DNA from: Duganella flavida
Lineage (GTDB): Bacteria; Pseudomonadota; Gammaproteobacteria; Burkholderiales; Burkholderiaceae_D
Direction of reading: 5' to 3'
NCBI RefSeq assembly: GCF_009857445.1
Contig: NZ_WWCN01000001.1
Span: 62,001-126,000, forward strand
Length of the DNA stretch: 64,000 nucleotides
The translations under genes and the position numbers were made by a program. Below are positions 41,863 through 50,176 of this stretch, piece after piece (positions within the stretch are counted from its first letter, which is position 1; every line of letters starts with the position of its first letter). The notes beneath the pieces were generated by a model. The model searched no databases. It was not told the DNA's origin and saw only the letters and a list, made by a program, of their open reading frames with translations.

Positions 41863-42759
41863 TTAAAGGCCCAGCGCCTTGCGGATCTGCTCCAGCACGA
41901 TCTTCCATGACGGCGAAATCGCCGCCACTTCATCGTAATGGCTGCCGCCGGGTAGCACCAGCACCTCGGCAGGGTCGCCAGCTGCCTGGGCACGGCGGGC
42001 GTAATCCTGGCCCACGCGTAGTGGCGAAATATCATCGAATTCACCGTGGATTAGCACCGTGCGCACGCCGGCCGGCAGCATTTCGGCCGGCGAGGTGTCG
42101 CTGTAGATGTCAGGCCGCTCGGCGCTGGCGACGCCGGCCAGTTGCGCCATGTCGCGGTTGCAGCTGGTCTTGATCAGCGCTTCTTCGTTGCGCAGGTCAG
42201 CCAGGCCGCCAAGGCTGATCACTACTGGTACCGGCAGCGGATCAGCCACGTACAGTGGGCTGCTGCGCGGTAACTTGGCGCGCGAACCAGCCCATTGCGC
42301 CAAGTGGCCACCAGCCGAATGCCCGACCAGCACGATGCGCGACAAGTCCAGCTTGTGCTCAGGCGCCAGCGTGCGCAGTCGGTCCATCGCCGTGCCGACG
42401 TCATGGTACATGCCAGGATAGCCGCCGCCTTCCTCGTCGAAGCGGCGGTACTCCACATTCCACACCGCGATGCCCTGCGAAGCGAGGCCGCCGGCCATAT
42501 TGCGCATCTGCGTGATGCCGCCGAAGTGCTTGGTCCAGCAGCCGCCGTGAATAATCACCGCCACCGGGAACGGTCCCTCCCCGGCCGGCTGGAACAGCTC
42601 CGCGAACTGCGATGGCGCAGCGCCATATGCGACGTGGCGCGTGGGCGCGGGGCCGTTCAGGGCGAGGTAGTCGTCAAGACTCATGGGCGCGGCAGCCGCG
42701 CCGCCAGCGCTGCCCGCAACTGCGGCCGCCAGCAAGGTTGTACGTATTTTTTTCAGCAT
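41863..42759 (-). CDS. Exported alpha/beta hydrolase (kynurenine-formamidase-like fold)
   Basis: A 298-residue protein with signal peptide (cleavage after GGAAAA). VAVIIHGGCW is the HGG oxyanion motif, VLVGHSAGGHLAQW the nucleophile Ser elbow, LIHGEFDDISP carries the acid Asp, and LPGGSHYDEV the His. This combination is seen in alpha/beta hydrolases of the esterase / arylformamidase group. It is separated from the TonB receptor gene upstream by a terminator, so it may be expressed independently, but the location hints at a shared substrate. Confidence 0.88.
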   Translation of the reverse strand: MLKKIRTTLLAAAVAGSAGGAAAAPMSLDDYLALNGPAPTRHVAYGAAPSQFAELFQPAGEGPFPVAVIIHGGCWTKHFGGITQMRNMAGGLASQGIAVWNVEYRRFDEEGGGYPGMYHDVGTAMDRLRTLAPEHKLDLSRIVLVGHSAGGHLAQWAGSRAKLPRSSPLYVADPLPVPVVISLGGLADLRNEEALIKTSCNRDMAQLAGVASAERPDIYSDTSPAEMLPAGVRTVLIHGEFDDISPLRVGQDYARRAQAAGDPAEVLVLPGGSHYDEVAAISPSWKIVLEQIRKALGL

Positions 42760-42775
42760 GCACTAATGCTACACG

Positions 42776-42800
42776 AAAAAAAAACCGCCCCGAAGGGCGG
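42776..42800 (-). terminator. Terminator of the amine oxidase / TonB receptor operon
   Basis: On the minus strand CCGCCC-TTCG-GGGCGG is followed by nine T, just after the TonB receptor stop. Confidence 0.85.
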
Positions 42801-42821
42801 CTGCAAAGAACATCCCCTTGA

Positions 42822-45266
42822 TCAGAACTTGTAGTTGGCGCGGGCGTAGTAGTAGCCGCCGTTGATGCCGAACGGCGAGAACGATGGCAGCACGGTCACC
42901 GCTGCATTGTCGCCAGCCGCACGCTGGTCCGCCAGCAGGTTCGGATTCACGCCGTTAGGATAGGTGTTGAACAGGTTGTTCGCACCCACCGCTACCGACC
43001 ACGCGTTGCTGATCTTGTAGCCCACTTCCAGGTCGGTAATGGCCTTCGGCTTGATCTCGGTCAGGTGGTACACCGAGCCATCTTCGCTGCCGTACTCGGA
43101 AGCCTTGCCGTAGATCGCTTCGCGCAGGTTGACGGTCCAGTTACCGATCTTCCACAGCGCACCCAGGTTCATGCGCAGCTTAGGCGATGCGGTTTCCAGG
43201 TCGGAAATTGCCGCCTGGTCAAGCAGCGTTTGCGGCAGCAGCTGGCTAGGCGCCTGGTTGATCTTGGTGACTTCCACCTTGTTGTAGTTGGCGGCAATCG
43301 ACCAGTCCACCTTGCCCGAGGTGCCGTAGTTGGAATTGATCGTAGTGACGAACTCCAGGCCGCGGCTGCGGGTATCGACCGCATTCGAGAAGATGTTGAT
43401 ACCGGTCTGGTTGACGGTGCTATCCAACACGTTGCCGTTGGCCTTGATCGCTGCCACCACCGCCGGCGAGTTGACCGATCCGCCCGAACCATACAGCGCG
43501 CCCGAACCAACGATGCGGTCGCGGATCTTGATCTGGTACAGGTCCAGCGTGATCGCCACGTTGCTGGCCGGGTTCAGCACCAGACCCACCGAGACGTTGG
43601 TCGAGCGCTCAGGCTTCAGGCCATCGACGCCCACCAGTTTCGCACCCGCCGAATTCGGCGCCAGCTGCACGAAGGCGCTGGTCGGCGAAACGTTGGTGGC
43701 CGAGTAGTATTCCTCTGCCAGCGTCGGCGCGCGGAAACCGTTCGAGAAAGTACCGCGCACCGCTGCCACCGGCGAGAAGTCGTAGCGGCTGGTGATCTTG
43801 CCGACCTTGGCATTACCGAAGTCGCTGAAGTGCTCGTAACGTGCAGCCAAATCCAGCGTCAGGTCGGTAATCGGATTACCGGCGAAGTCGACGTAGGCTG
43901 CTTCATTGGTGCGGCGGTGGCTGCCGGCGTCGGTCAGCGAGAAGCCCGGATACGACTGCGAACCTTCCTTGTAGCGCGAAGCCGCATCGCCCGCTTCGAT
44001 TTCATACTTGTCGATGCGGTGCTCCAGACCAGCGGCCACGTTCAGCGGTTTGGCCCAGCCGATGTCGAACTCTTTGCCGGTTTCCAGCGAGGTGGTCAAC
44101 TGGCTGGCGATGAAGGCGCCGGCCTTGAACACGGTTGGCGTCGAGCCCGTGTCATTGAACAGCGAGACGTTGCCCGAATCGGCCACGCCGATCAGCGCCT
44201 TGTCGCGGCCATAGGTCGAGCTCAGGTCAGTGCTCCAGCCAGCGACCTTGCCCTTGATGCCGACGGTCAGGCCGTAGTCATCCTGCTTCATGGTTTCCTT
44301 CGGCGAGAAGCCGGTTGGATACACTTTCGGCAGGCGGCTCGGCAGACGGTAGTTCTCGAACGCGCGCGCTTCCTTGCGGCCGGCGGTCAGGATCGAGTAG
44401 AACTGGGTGTCGGCGTCGATGTCGTAGCCGAAGTTCGCGGCAAACACATTCAGGTGGTACTGCGCATCGCCCGAGATATGGTTGACGTGCGGGTAGCCCG
44501 GATGCTGGAACATGCCCGGATACGCCGCCATATTGGCTGCCGTGGTAACGCGTGGATCGAGGCCGCCACGGTCGCTGTAGCCGTGGTATTTCGATTCTGC
44601 GGTCAGGCTCAGGAAGGCATTCTCGAACGGCTCAACGCCGATGTTGGCCGAAGCGTCCGCCGTGCGGCCGCCGCCATCGACATAGCCGCCGCCGGTGGCA
44701 GTCGCGGTGCCGCCATGGTTGTTCGATTTGAGGATGATGTTGACCACGCCCGCAATCGCGTCCGAGCCGTACTGCGCGGCCGCACCGTCCTGCAGCACTT
44801 CAATGTGGTCAATCGCCGATACCGGAATGTAGTTCAGGTCAGCTGCTGCACCACCTTGGTACGGCCCGCCCAGCACGGCCAGGTTCGAGGTACCGTGGCG
44901 GCGTTTGCCGTTAATCAGCACCAGCGTGTTGTTCGGGCTCAGGCCGCGCAGGCGGGCCGACAGCGTCAGGTTGGCAGTGTCGCCGCCGAAGGCTTGCGCC
45001 GTGAACGACGGCAGGTTCTGCGCCAGTGCCTGAATCAGGTCCGGCTGGCCGGTGCGCTGCAGCGACGCCGCATCCAGTACCTGGATCGGCGAAGCGCTGT
45101 TTTCAACCTTGATACCGCTGGTACGCGTACCCGTCACGATCACCGCTCCCGCGTTGGGCGTGACGCCTGCATCGGCCGCTGCTGCATCATCTTCGGCAGC
45201 GTAGACACTAAACGCCAGCGTGGACAGTACGGCTGCAACGCCGATCTTGAGTGTGGCCTTATGCAT
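42822..45266 (-). CDS. TonB-dependent receptor of the amine oxidase operon
   Basis: An 814-residue receptor. The start at 45266 has GGGGAT eight bases upstream and a signal peptide ending SVYAAE. TonB-box-like GAVIVTGTRTSG, plug motifs (PIQVLDAASLQRTGQPDLIQ, LRGLSPNNTLVLINGKRRHG, IDHIEVLQDGAAAQYGSDAI) and a barrel with terminal YYYARANYKF are present. The plug resembles receptors for small organic compounds rather than classical siderophores, but the ligand is unknown. It is the last of four co-directional genes with an exported RidA, a cytochrome c and a flavin amine oxidase. Confidence 0.94.
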   Translation of the reverse strand: MHKATLKIGVAAVLSTLAFSVYAAEDDAAAADAGVTPNAGAVIVTGTRTSGIKVENSASPIQVLDAASLQRTGQPDLIQALAQNLPSFTAQAFGGDTANLTLSARLRGLSPNNTLVLINGKRRHGTSNLAVLGGPYQGGAAADLNYIPVSAIDHIEVLQDGAAAQYGSDAIAGVVNIILKSNNHGGTATATGGGYVDGGGRTADASANIGVEPFENAFLSLTAESKYHGYSDRGGLDPRVTTAANMAAYPGMFQHPGYPHVNHISGDAQYHLNVFAANFGYDIDADTQFYSILTAGRKEARAFENYRLPSRLPKVYPTGFSPKETMKQDDYGLTVGIKGKVAGWSTDLSSTYGRDKALIGVADSGNVSLFNDTGSTPTVFKAGAFIASQLTTSLETGKEFDIGWAKPLNVAAGLEHRIDKYEIEAGDAASRYKEGSQSYPGFSLTDAGSHRRTNEAAYVDFAGNPITDLTLDLAARYEHFSDFGNAKVGKITSRYDFSPVAAVRGTFSNGFRAPTLAEEYYSATNVSPTSAFVQLAPNSAGAKLVGVDGLKPERSTNVSVGLVLNPASNVAITLDLYQIKIRDRIVGSGALYGSGGSVNSPAVVAAIKANGNVLDSTVNQTGINIFSNAVDTRSRGLEFVTTINSNYGTSGKVDWSIAANYNKVEVTKINQAPSQLLPQTLLDQAAISDLETASPKLRMNLGALWKIGNWTVNLREAIYGKASEYGSEDGSVYHLTEIKPKAITDLEVGYKISNAWSVAVGANNLFNTYPNGVNPNLLADQRAAGDNAAVTVLPSFSPFGINGGYYYARANYKF

Positions 45267-45323
45267 AAGATTAATCCCCATTTTTGAATGAAAAAAGTAA
45301 GACCTGAAACACGAACAACAAAA

Positions 45324-45818
45324 TTATTTTTTAGCTGCGACGACTTCGATTTCCACCAGCCAGCCCGGATTGCTCAGGCCTGCCACCTGCACCACCGCGC
45401 GCGCCGGCAGGTTGGGTTGGGCGCCACCGAAGTACTGGGTGTAGGCTTCCATAAAGCCCTTGGTGTCAGCCTTGCCGCCCTTGGCCGGATCGCCGACCAG
45501 GAACACCTGCATCTTCACCACGTCAGAGATGTCGAGCTTCATTCCCTGCAGGATTTCCTTGATCTTCTTCAGCACCGATTCCGACTGCGCCTTGGTGTCG
45601 CCGAAGGCTTCGATCGAATCAGCCGGCGCATCCTTGTTCACCACCGCCGGCACCTGGCCGCTGATGAAGTGAATGGTGGCGGTGGGTGGAATCGTCACCG
45701 CCAGCGCAATCGGAAAATCCGAATTCGGAATCTTGTGGCGCACGATGTCCGCTTTTGGTGCGGCGGCCGCAGTGCCGCAGGCAGCGGCGATCAACAGGGT
45801 GGCAAGTGCTTTCTTCAT
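45324..45818 (-). CDS. Exported RidA-family (YjgF/UK114) protein
   Basis: A 164-residue protein. A signal peptide (MKKALATLLIAAACGTAAAA) precedes a RidA fold: ATIHFISGQVPAVV, SVLKKIKEILQGMKLDISDV, VVKMQVFLVGD and ARAVVQVAGLSNPGWLVEIE, the last containing the Arg that binds the substrate carboxylate. Canonical RidA is cytoplasmic and hydrolyses enamine/imine intermediates made by amine-processing enzymes. Export here, next to a Tat-exported amine oxidase, implies imine hydrolysis in the periplasm. It lies 16 bases after the cytochrome gene. Confidence 0.9.
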   Translation of the reverse strand: MKKALATLLIAAACGTAAAAPKADIVRHKIPNSDFPIALAVTIPPTATIHFISGQVPAVVNKDAPADSIEAFGDTKAQSESVLKKIKEILQGMKLDISDVVKMQVFLVGDPAKGGKADTKGFMEAYTQYFGGAQPNLPARAVVQVAGLSNPGWLVEIEVVAAKK

Positions 45819-45834
45819 TGTTGTGCTCTTTCTC

Positions 45835-46248
45835 TCAGTGTTTGTTGGACATCATGGAATTGCCAAACGGGTCGATGCCCAACGTGGTGCGCAGCGTGAC
45901 CACATCGGCCTCGCTCAGGCCATCGGCCTTGTTGCCCCAGTTGGAGCGCACAAAGGTCAGCACGGTGGCGATATCGCGGTCGCTCAGCGAGTCGCTGAAG
46001 TCCGGCATGCCGCCGCGCCCTTTCAGCAGCACGCTGGCCACGTCCGTACCTTTGCCCTGCACGAATTTGCTACCGGCCAGCGCCGGGAAGGCGCCGGGGA
46101 TACCTTTGCCGGTTTGCTGGTGGCACGCCGCGCAGTTCTTCAGGAACAGCGATTTGCCGTCCATCTCTTGCGCGCGTAGCGGCGACGATGCTGCCGCTGC
46201 AAACGCCGCCACCGCCACCATCACCGCCTTGATCAATACTTCCTTCAT
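45835..46248 (-). CDS. Periplasmic class I cytochrome c
   Basis: A 137-residue protein with signal peptide (cleavage near SSPLRAQ) and one heme site CAACH; the axial Met is in GRGGMPDF. It is the size and type of soluble cytochromes that accept electrons from periplasmic dehydrogenases. Its ATG overlaps the stop of the amine oxidase gene (ATGA), so the two are translationally coupled and probably form the electron-transfer pair. Confidence 0.93.
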   Translation of the reverse strand: MKEVLIKAVMVAVAAFAAAASSPLRAQEMDGKSLFLKNCAACHQQTGKGIPGAFPALAGSKFVQGKGTDVASVLLKGRGGMPDFSDSLSDRDIATVLTFVRSNWGNKADGLSEADVVTLRTTLGIDPFGNSMMSNKH

Positions 46249-47852
46249 GCGCTTGCCCTTTCATGGATCTTGGCGAGTTGCTGCCATGCCGATTCAATGG
46301 CGCCGGCTTGCCAGCCGGTCAGGTAGCTCAGGTGCTCGCCGGCCAGCAGGATGCGGCCCTCGCCCTCCACCAGCGTTGGGTAAGCGGCGGCACGGGTCTT
46401 ATCGGTCCACTCGGCCCAGCCGCCCAGGTTGTACTGCACGCGATGCCACGCCACCGAGAACGAGGTCTCGAAGTTTTCCGTGTATTGCGGGAAGATTTTT
46501 TGGCCGGCCGCCAGTGCGAATTCGGCGCGTTCTTTCGGCGACAGCGCGCTGGTTTCAATGGCTTGCGTCTGATACTGGTAGTAACCGAGCAGCACGCCCT
46601 TCTTCTTCTGGAAGCCGTACGACGGTACCGAAATCGTGTTGATACCTTTAACGTCGGTCATGATGTGACCGCCGTAGATATGGTCGTCCTCTTCCCAGAA
46701 GCGGCGCTTCATTTGCAGGCCGATCTTGCCCACCGGCGCGTACGCCACCGTGGCAACGGCCGCCTTGAATTTGTCCGAAAAATCGGTATCGATCTGGCGC
46801 AACACCGACAGCGGAATCGCGCACAGGCAGTAGTCGGCGCTGATGGCGCTGACCTTGTTGGTGCCGGTGTCCTTGTAGGTCACGGTCACACCTTTGTCGT
46901 TCTGGCGGATGGTTTGTACTTCCGCCTTGTAGCGAATATTCTTGCCGACGCGTTTTTCAAACGCCTTGGCGATAGCATCCATGCCGCCCACTGGCTGGAA
47001 CATGGTGTTCTGCATCGGGAAATCCTGCACTGCGCTGTAGACGTTGCCCAGCTTCGATGCCAGCAAATCCTTAAAGCCCAGCGGATCGGACGGCGTGCCC
47101 GGTCCCGGATTCAGGCCGGCGCCCGGATTAACGGTGTAGCCACGGCCGCTGCGGCCCTTGTACTGCAAGTCGCCGGCGGTCAGCGCACCTTCGTGCTGCA
47201 GGTAGTCCAGCAGCAAGCGCTGGTCGTCGGCGGTGAGCTCCTGGTCCAGCGAGTGGTTCTTGACTGATTTGGCCAGCAGTTCGGAGACGTGGCCGCGCAT
47301 ATCGGCCTTCACTTCCTTCACGCGCACGCGCTTGCCGGCGAATGGGCCAGCGTTCTCGGAGTAGACGTAAGCGTGGTCGTTATCGTTGATCATCACCTCC
47401 AGCGGCACTTCGAACAGCTTGGTGTAGTGCAGCGTCGACTGGTGGTGCAGCGGAATGCGCCACGGACCGTGGTTGATGTAGTGGCCTTCGTCGAAGGCGC
47501 AGGTCTGCTTCTCACCGCCCAATTCGGTCAGGCTGAAGCCCTTGCGCGCGGTTTGGCAGCGGCCGCCGGCAAAGGCGCGCGCTTCCAGGATCTGCACCTT
47601 GTAGCCCAGCTTTTCCAGCTCGAAGGCGGAGGTCATGCCGGCCAGGCCGGCGCCGAGGATCAGCACCTTCTTGCCCTTGCCGCTGCCGCTCAAGGCCGGC
47701 GGCGCCGAGGCGGTAGAGGCGATGCCCATGCCCCAGGCATTCATGGTATTCAACAGCAATCCAGTGCCGCCGACTGCGGCGGCACGGTATAGAAAATCCC
47801 TTCTCGTAAATGAGCTAAACGATTTATATGGTTTTACTGTTTTGCTATCCAT
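46245..47852 (-). CDS. Tat-exported flavin monoamine oxidase family protein
   Basis: A 535-residue protein. The ATG at 47852 has AGGAAA upstream; a GTG four codons earlier overlaps that site. A twin-arginine signal with FTRRDFLYRAAAVGG is followed by KVLILGAGLAGMTSAFELEK and ILEARAFAGGRCQT, the FAD-binding fold. The C-terminal RILLAGEHLSYLTGWQAGAI is the flavin-contact motif of monoamine oxidase / L-amino acid oxidase relatives. It would oxidise an amine or amino acid to an imine in the periplasm, passing electrons to the coupled cytochrome c or to O2. First gene of the operon. Confidence 0.92.
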   Translation of the reverse strand: MDSKTVKPYKSFSSFTRRDFLYRAAAVGGTGLLLNTMNAWGMGIASTASAPPALSGSGKGKKVLILGAGLAGMTSAFELEKLGYKVQILEARAFAGGRCQTARKGFSLTELGGEKQTCAFDEGHYINHGPWRIPLHHQSTLHYTKLFEVPLEVMINDNDHAYVYSENAGPFAGKRVRVKEVKADMRGHVSELLAKSVKNHSLDQELTADDQRLLLDYLQHEGALTAGDLQYKGRSGRGYTVNPGAGLNPGPGTPSDPLGFKDLLASKLGNVYSAVQDFPMQNTMFQPVGGMDAIAKAFEKRVGKNIRYKAEVQTIRQNDKGVTVTYKDTGTNKVSAISADYCLCAIPLSVLRQIDTDFSDKFKAAVATVAYAPVGKIGLQMKRRFWEEDDHIYGGHIMTDVKGINTISVPSYGFQKKKGVLLGYYQYQTQAIETSALSPKERAEFALAAGQKIFPQYTENFETSFSVAWHRVQYNLGGWAEWTDKTRAAAYPTLVEGEGRILLAGEHLSYLTGWQAGAIESAWQQLAKIHERASA

Positions 47853-48107
47853 CTGTTTCCTCACCAGTCTGCTGAAAGATCCTTGGGCGACTTGCTAACC
47901 CATAGCTCCTCTTTAGCAAACGGCGTGCCACAACGTAGCCAAAAAATAAACATGTTTCGCCGCTGCGGCGACTACTTATGGAATGAGATAAACGATATAA
48001 AACAATGTTTGTTCATGCGCGGCCAAGTTCTTGTCTATACACCTGATGCGGGGCTTCACACGCACAGACTTTATTCATCAGCGGTTAGAAACGCTTCCAC
48101 CAAAGTA
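47853..48107. promoter_or_regulatory. Leader region of the amine oxidase operon
   Basis: No gene is seen in these 255 bases. A perfect 7-bp inverted repeat TCGCCGC-T-GCGGCGA at 47957-47971 lies about 105 bases before the start codon and is a candidate operator. A/T-rich stretches around 47985-48010 could hold the promoter, but no clear -35/-10 pair was recognised. Confidence 0.4.
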
Positions 48108-48139
48108 AAAACGCGGTGCACCTTTACGATGCACCGCGT
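48107..48139 (-). terminator. Terminator of the TnsB-like gene
   Basis: A perfect 10-bp stem ACGCGGTGCA / TGCACCGCGT (48111-48120 and 48130-48139) with T residues on the minus-strand 3' side, 27 bases after the gene's stop. Confidence 0.8.
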
Positions 48140-48165
48140 TTGCTGGTCTGCACGCCGGACGGGAA

Positions 48166-49998
48166 TTAGCCCACGAAACTGCGAAAACCCTGTGAAGTGG
48201 TACGCAATGGTGCGCCTTGCAGCAGCGCGTGTGCACGCGGCAGGCGCGCTATCTCCGCCTCTGAGAGATTCTGGTGCGCCACGCTGGCGTCGGTCAGGTG
48301 GCAAGCGTGGAATTGCAGCGGCGCGGCTGGATCCAGCAGGTACACCGTATCCAGGTTGGCCGGGTCATAAGCCACTTTGATGCTCCATGCACCGCGCGTA
48401 CGCGCCCGTTCGAACCAGCGTTCGCCAATGGCGCGCGCGCAGGTGTACAGGCTATCGAACAATGCGATGCCGTCGCTGGTGACCTGGGCTTGCGCCATCG
48501 GCATCAGGCAGCAGCGAATCAAGTGTTCAGGATATATCTTTAATCCGCCGCCGCGATGTTCACGGCCCCAGTCCCATAACTGGCGCGGCGTGGCATTCGC
48601 ATGCGCCAGCTGGTGGCGGCTATTAAAGTACAAGACACAGTCGATCACGATGCGGGTGAACTGCTCCAGATCGAGTACGCCGTCCAGCCGGCAAGGCGCG
48701 CCTTCCATCATCGGCGCCAGCAGACGAAAACGTTTTTCCAGCACGGTGCGCCACTCGTCCGGCCCCTGGTCCACTGCCGCGCTGCGCAGGTTGAAGTTGT
48801 TGAGCAGCGCGTCGCCGCTGCCGCCCTGCCAGCCGCGCATCAAGGCCTCGTTGGCGAACAACGTCTCCGGCAGATGGCGGCACGGCCATTGTTCGGCCTC
48901 GATGCGGCGGCCGTAGTGCTGCGCGTAGCGCTGTTTGTCGGCGCCGCAGTTGGCCAGGGCCAGCATGGCTTGCGGCCACTGCACCTCGCCCAGGCCGACA
49001 TAGACGCCGCACACCATGCGACTGAAGCAATCGGTCGCCACGTAGATCACCGGGCGGCCGATGGATTGATTACGGTCGGCACGCGACACCAGCTGCACTT
49101 CAGCGCGCACCGCATCCAGATAGAAGCCATCGCCGGGACGGCCATCAGGCATGGCGCCCTGACCTTGCGGCTGCGATGCCGCCTGCAGCGCGGCCGGCAT
49201 CACAGCTTGCGGCCGGCGCGCCACTTCCGGCGGGCGGTCGTCGTCGTGATCGAGCCAGTAGTTGAACTGGCCGAAGGTCGGCACATCCTTGACCGATCCT
49301 GGCGGCATGCTCAGCACGCGGCCGGAGTCGCTATCGATGCGGCGCTCAACGAAGAAATCATGCAGCATCTGCTGGTAGGCCCCCAGCCGCGAGAACTTGG
49401 CGTTGGCAGCCGCGTAGCGGGCCGTGGCGACGCGGAAGGTGCGACGGATCTCCTCATCCGCATTCAGGCCGGGACCAGCGTCAGCGCCGTTCTTGCGCGG
49501 CCGGCCGCGCTTCACACCAGCCGACGACTGGCGCACCTTGCCGCGCCCACCAGAGTTGCCGTAATCGGGCAGCAGCGCGTTGGGGGTCTGGCCACGCTGC
49601 CAGTAGCGGCGCAGGTAGCGATAGATGGTGGGATGCGAGACGTCATGCTGCGCCGTAGCCTGGGCAATCATCTGGCCGCGCAGGCGCGCCTCATAAATCC
49701 CCGGCTCCTGCGCCACCAGCCCTTCGATGATCTCCCACGCGCGGGCGCGCAGCTGCAGATGCTTGGGCGGCAGCAGCTCCTGGCTCACCACCATGACATA
49801 AGGATCGGCCGGCAATACGCTGGCGTGCCCCGAACGCAGGTCGGCGTACACCGCCGGCAGTTGCACCAGCTCGACTTCCGCCGAGCGCGCCGCCACATCG
49901 AAGAAATAAGCGTGACTCTGCTCGGGAGCAATCCACAGAATGCGGACGGTGCGCAGCGACGGATGCGTGTACTGCAACAGGTCATTCCGCAATAACAT
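48166..49998 (-). CDS. Orphan TnsB-like DDE transposase/integrase, catalytic site altered
   Basis: A 610-residue protein. The start at 49998 has GGAGG five bases upstream; the frame is open another 88 codons without similarity. The order is that of Tn7 TnsB: an N-terminal domain, HTH region (HPTIYRYLRRYWQRGQTPNA, LLPDYGNSGGRGKVR, KRGRPR), RNase H core and a C-terminal beta barrel. Catalytic Asp295 (FYLDAVRAEVQLV) and Glu421 (TVLEKRFRLL) are kept, but the second Asp, expected 88 residues after the first, is Asn383 (LFANEAL, in place of LADRGE). No TnsA, TnsC or TniQ and no transposon ends are seen nearby. Confidence 0.85.
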   Translation of the reverse strand: MLLRNDLLQYTHPSLRTVRILWIAPEQSHAYFFDVAARSAEVELVQLPAVYADLRSGHASVLPADPYVMVVSQELLPPKHLQLRARAWEIIEGLVAQEPGIYEARLRGQMIAQATAQHDVSHPTIYRYLRRYWQRGQTPNALLPDYGNSGGRGKVRQSSAGVKRGRPRKNGADAGPGLNADEEIRRTFRVATARYAAANAKFSRLGAYQQMLHDFFVERRIDSDSGRVLSMPPGSVKDVPTFGQFNYWLDHDDDRPPEVARRPQAVMPAALQAASQPQGQGAMPDGRPGDGFYLDAVRAEVQLVSRADRNQSIGRPVIYVATDCFSRMVCGVYVGLGEVQWPQAMLALANCGADKQRYAQHYGRRIEAEQWPCRHLPETLFANEALMRGWQGGSGDALLNNFNLRSAAVDQGPDEWRTVLEKRFRLLAPMMEGAPCRLDGVLDLEQFTRIVIDCVLYFNSRHQLAHANATPRQLWDWGREHRGGGLKIYPEHLIRCCLMPMAQAQVTSDGIALFDSLYTCARAIGERWFERARTRGAWSIKVAYDPANLDTVYLLDPAAPLQFHACHLTDASVAHQNLSEAEIARLPRAHALLQGAPLRTTSQGFRSFVG

Positions 49999-50108
49999 CT
50001 GCCCTCCGGGGTAAGAGATAGTATTGCTATCAGTTATGCAATAAGCGGGCCAGCTGCCTTCTACTATGACAACATTACCGTCGTTTCCCCGGGCAGGATT
50101 CGTTTTGG

Positions 50109-50138
50109 TGCATTGCAGCACCGCTTGTGTGCAATGCA
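50109..50138. repeat. 9-bp inverted repeat upstream of the TnsB-like gene
   Basis: TGCATTGCA (50109-50117) and TGCAATGCA (50130-50138), separated by 12 bases, lie 110-140 bases upstream of the TnsB-like start. Each arm is itself almost palindromic. It might be a binding site for the TnsB-like HTH domains or for another regulator. Confidence 0.45.
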
Positions 50139-50146
50139 GGGCGGAA

Positions 50147-50170
50147 TGAAAACGGGGCCTTGCGGCCCCG
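50147..50170 (-). terminator. Terminator of the DEAD-box helicase gene
   Basis: A 7-bp CGGGGCC / GGCCCCG stem with a TTGC loop; the minus strand continues with TTTT. It lies just after the helicase stop. Confidence 0.75.
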
Positions 50171-50176
50171 TGGTAT

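Noticed and set aside
43065-45287. A 740-residue open frame antisense to the second TonB receptor
   Set aside because: Arg/Val/Ala-rich shadow of a real gene without motifs or a plausible ribosome site.
48601-49995. A 464-residue open frame antisense to the TnsB-like gene
   Set aside because: His/Arg/Ala-rich shadow; the opposite strand has a strong ribosome site and TnsB motifs.
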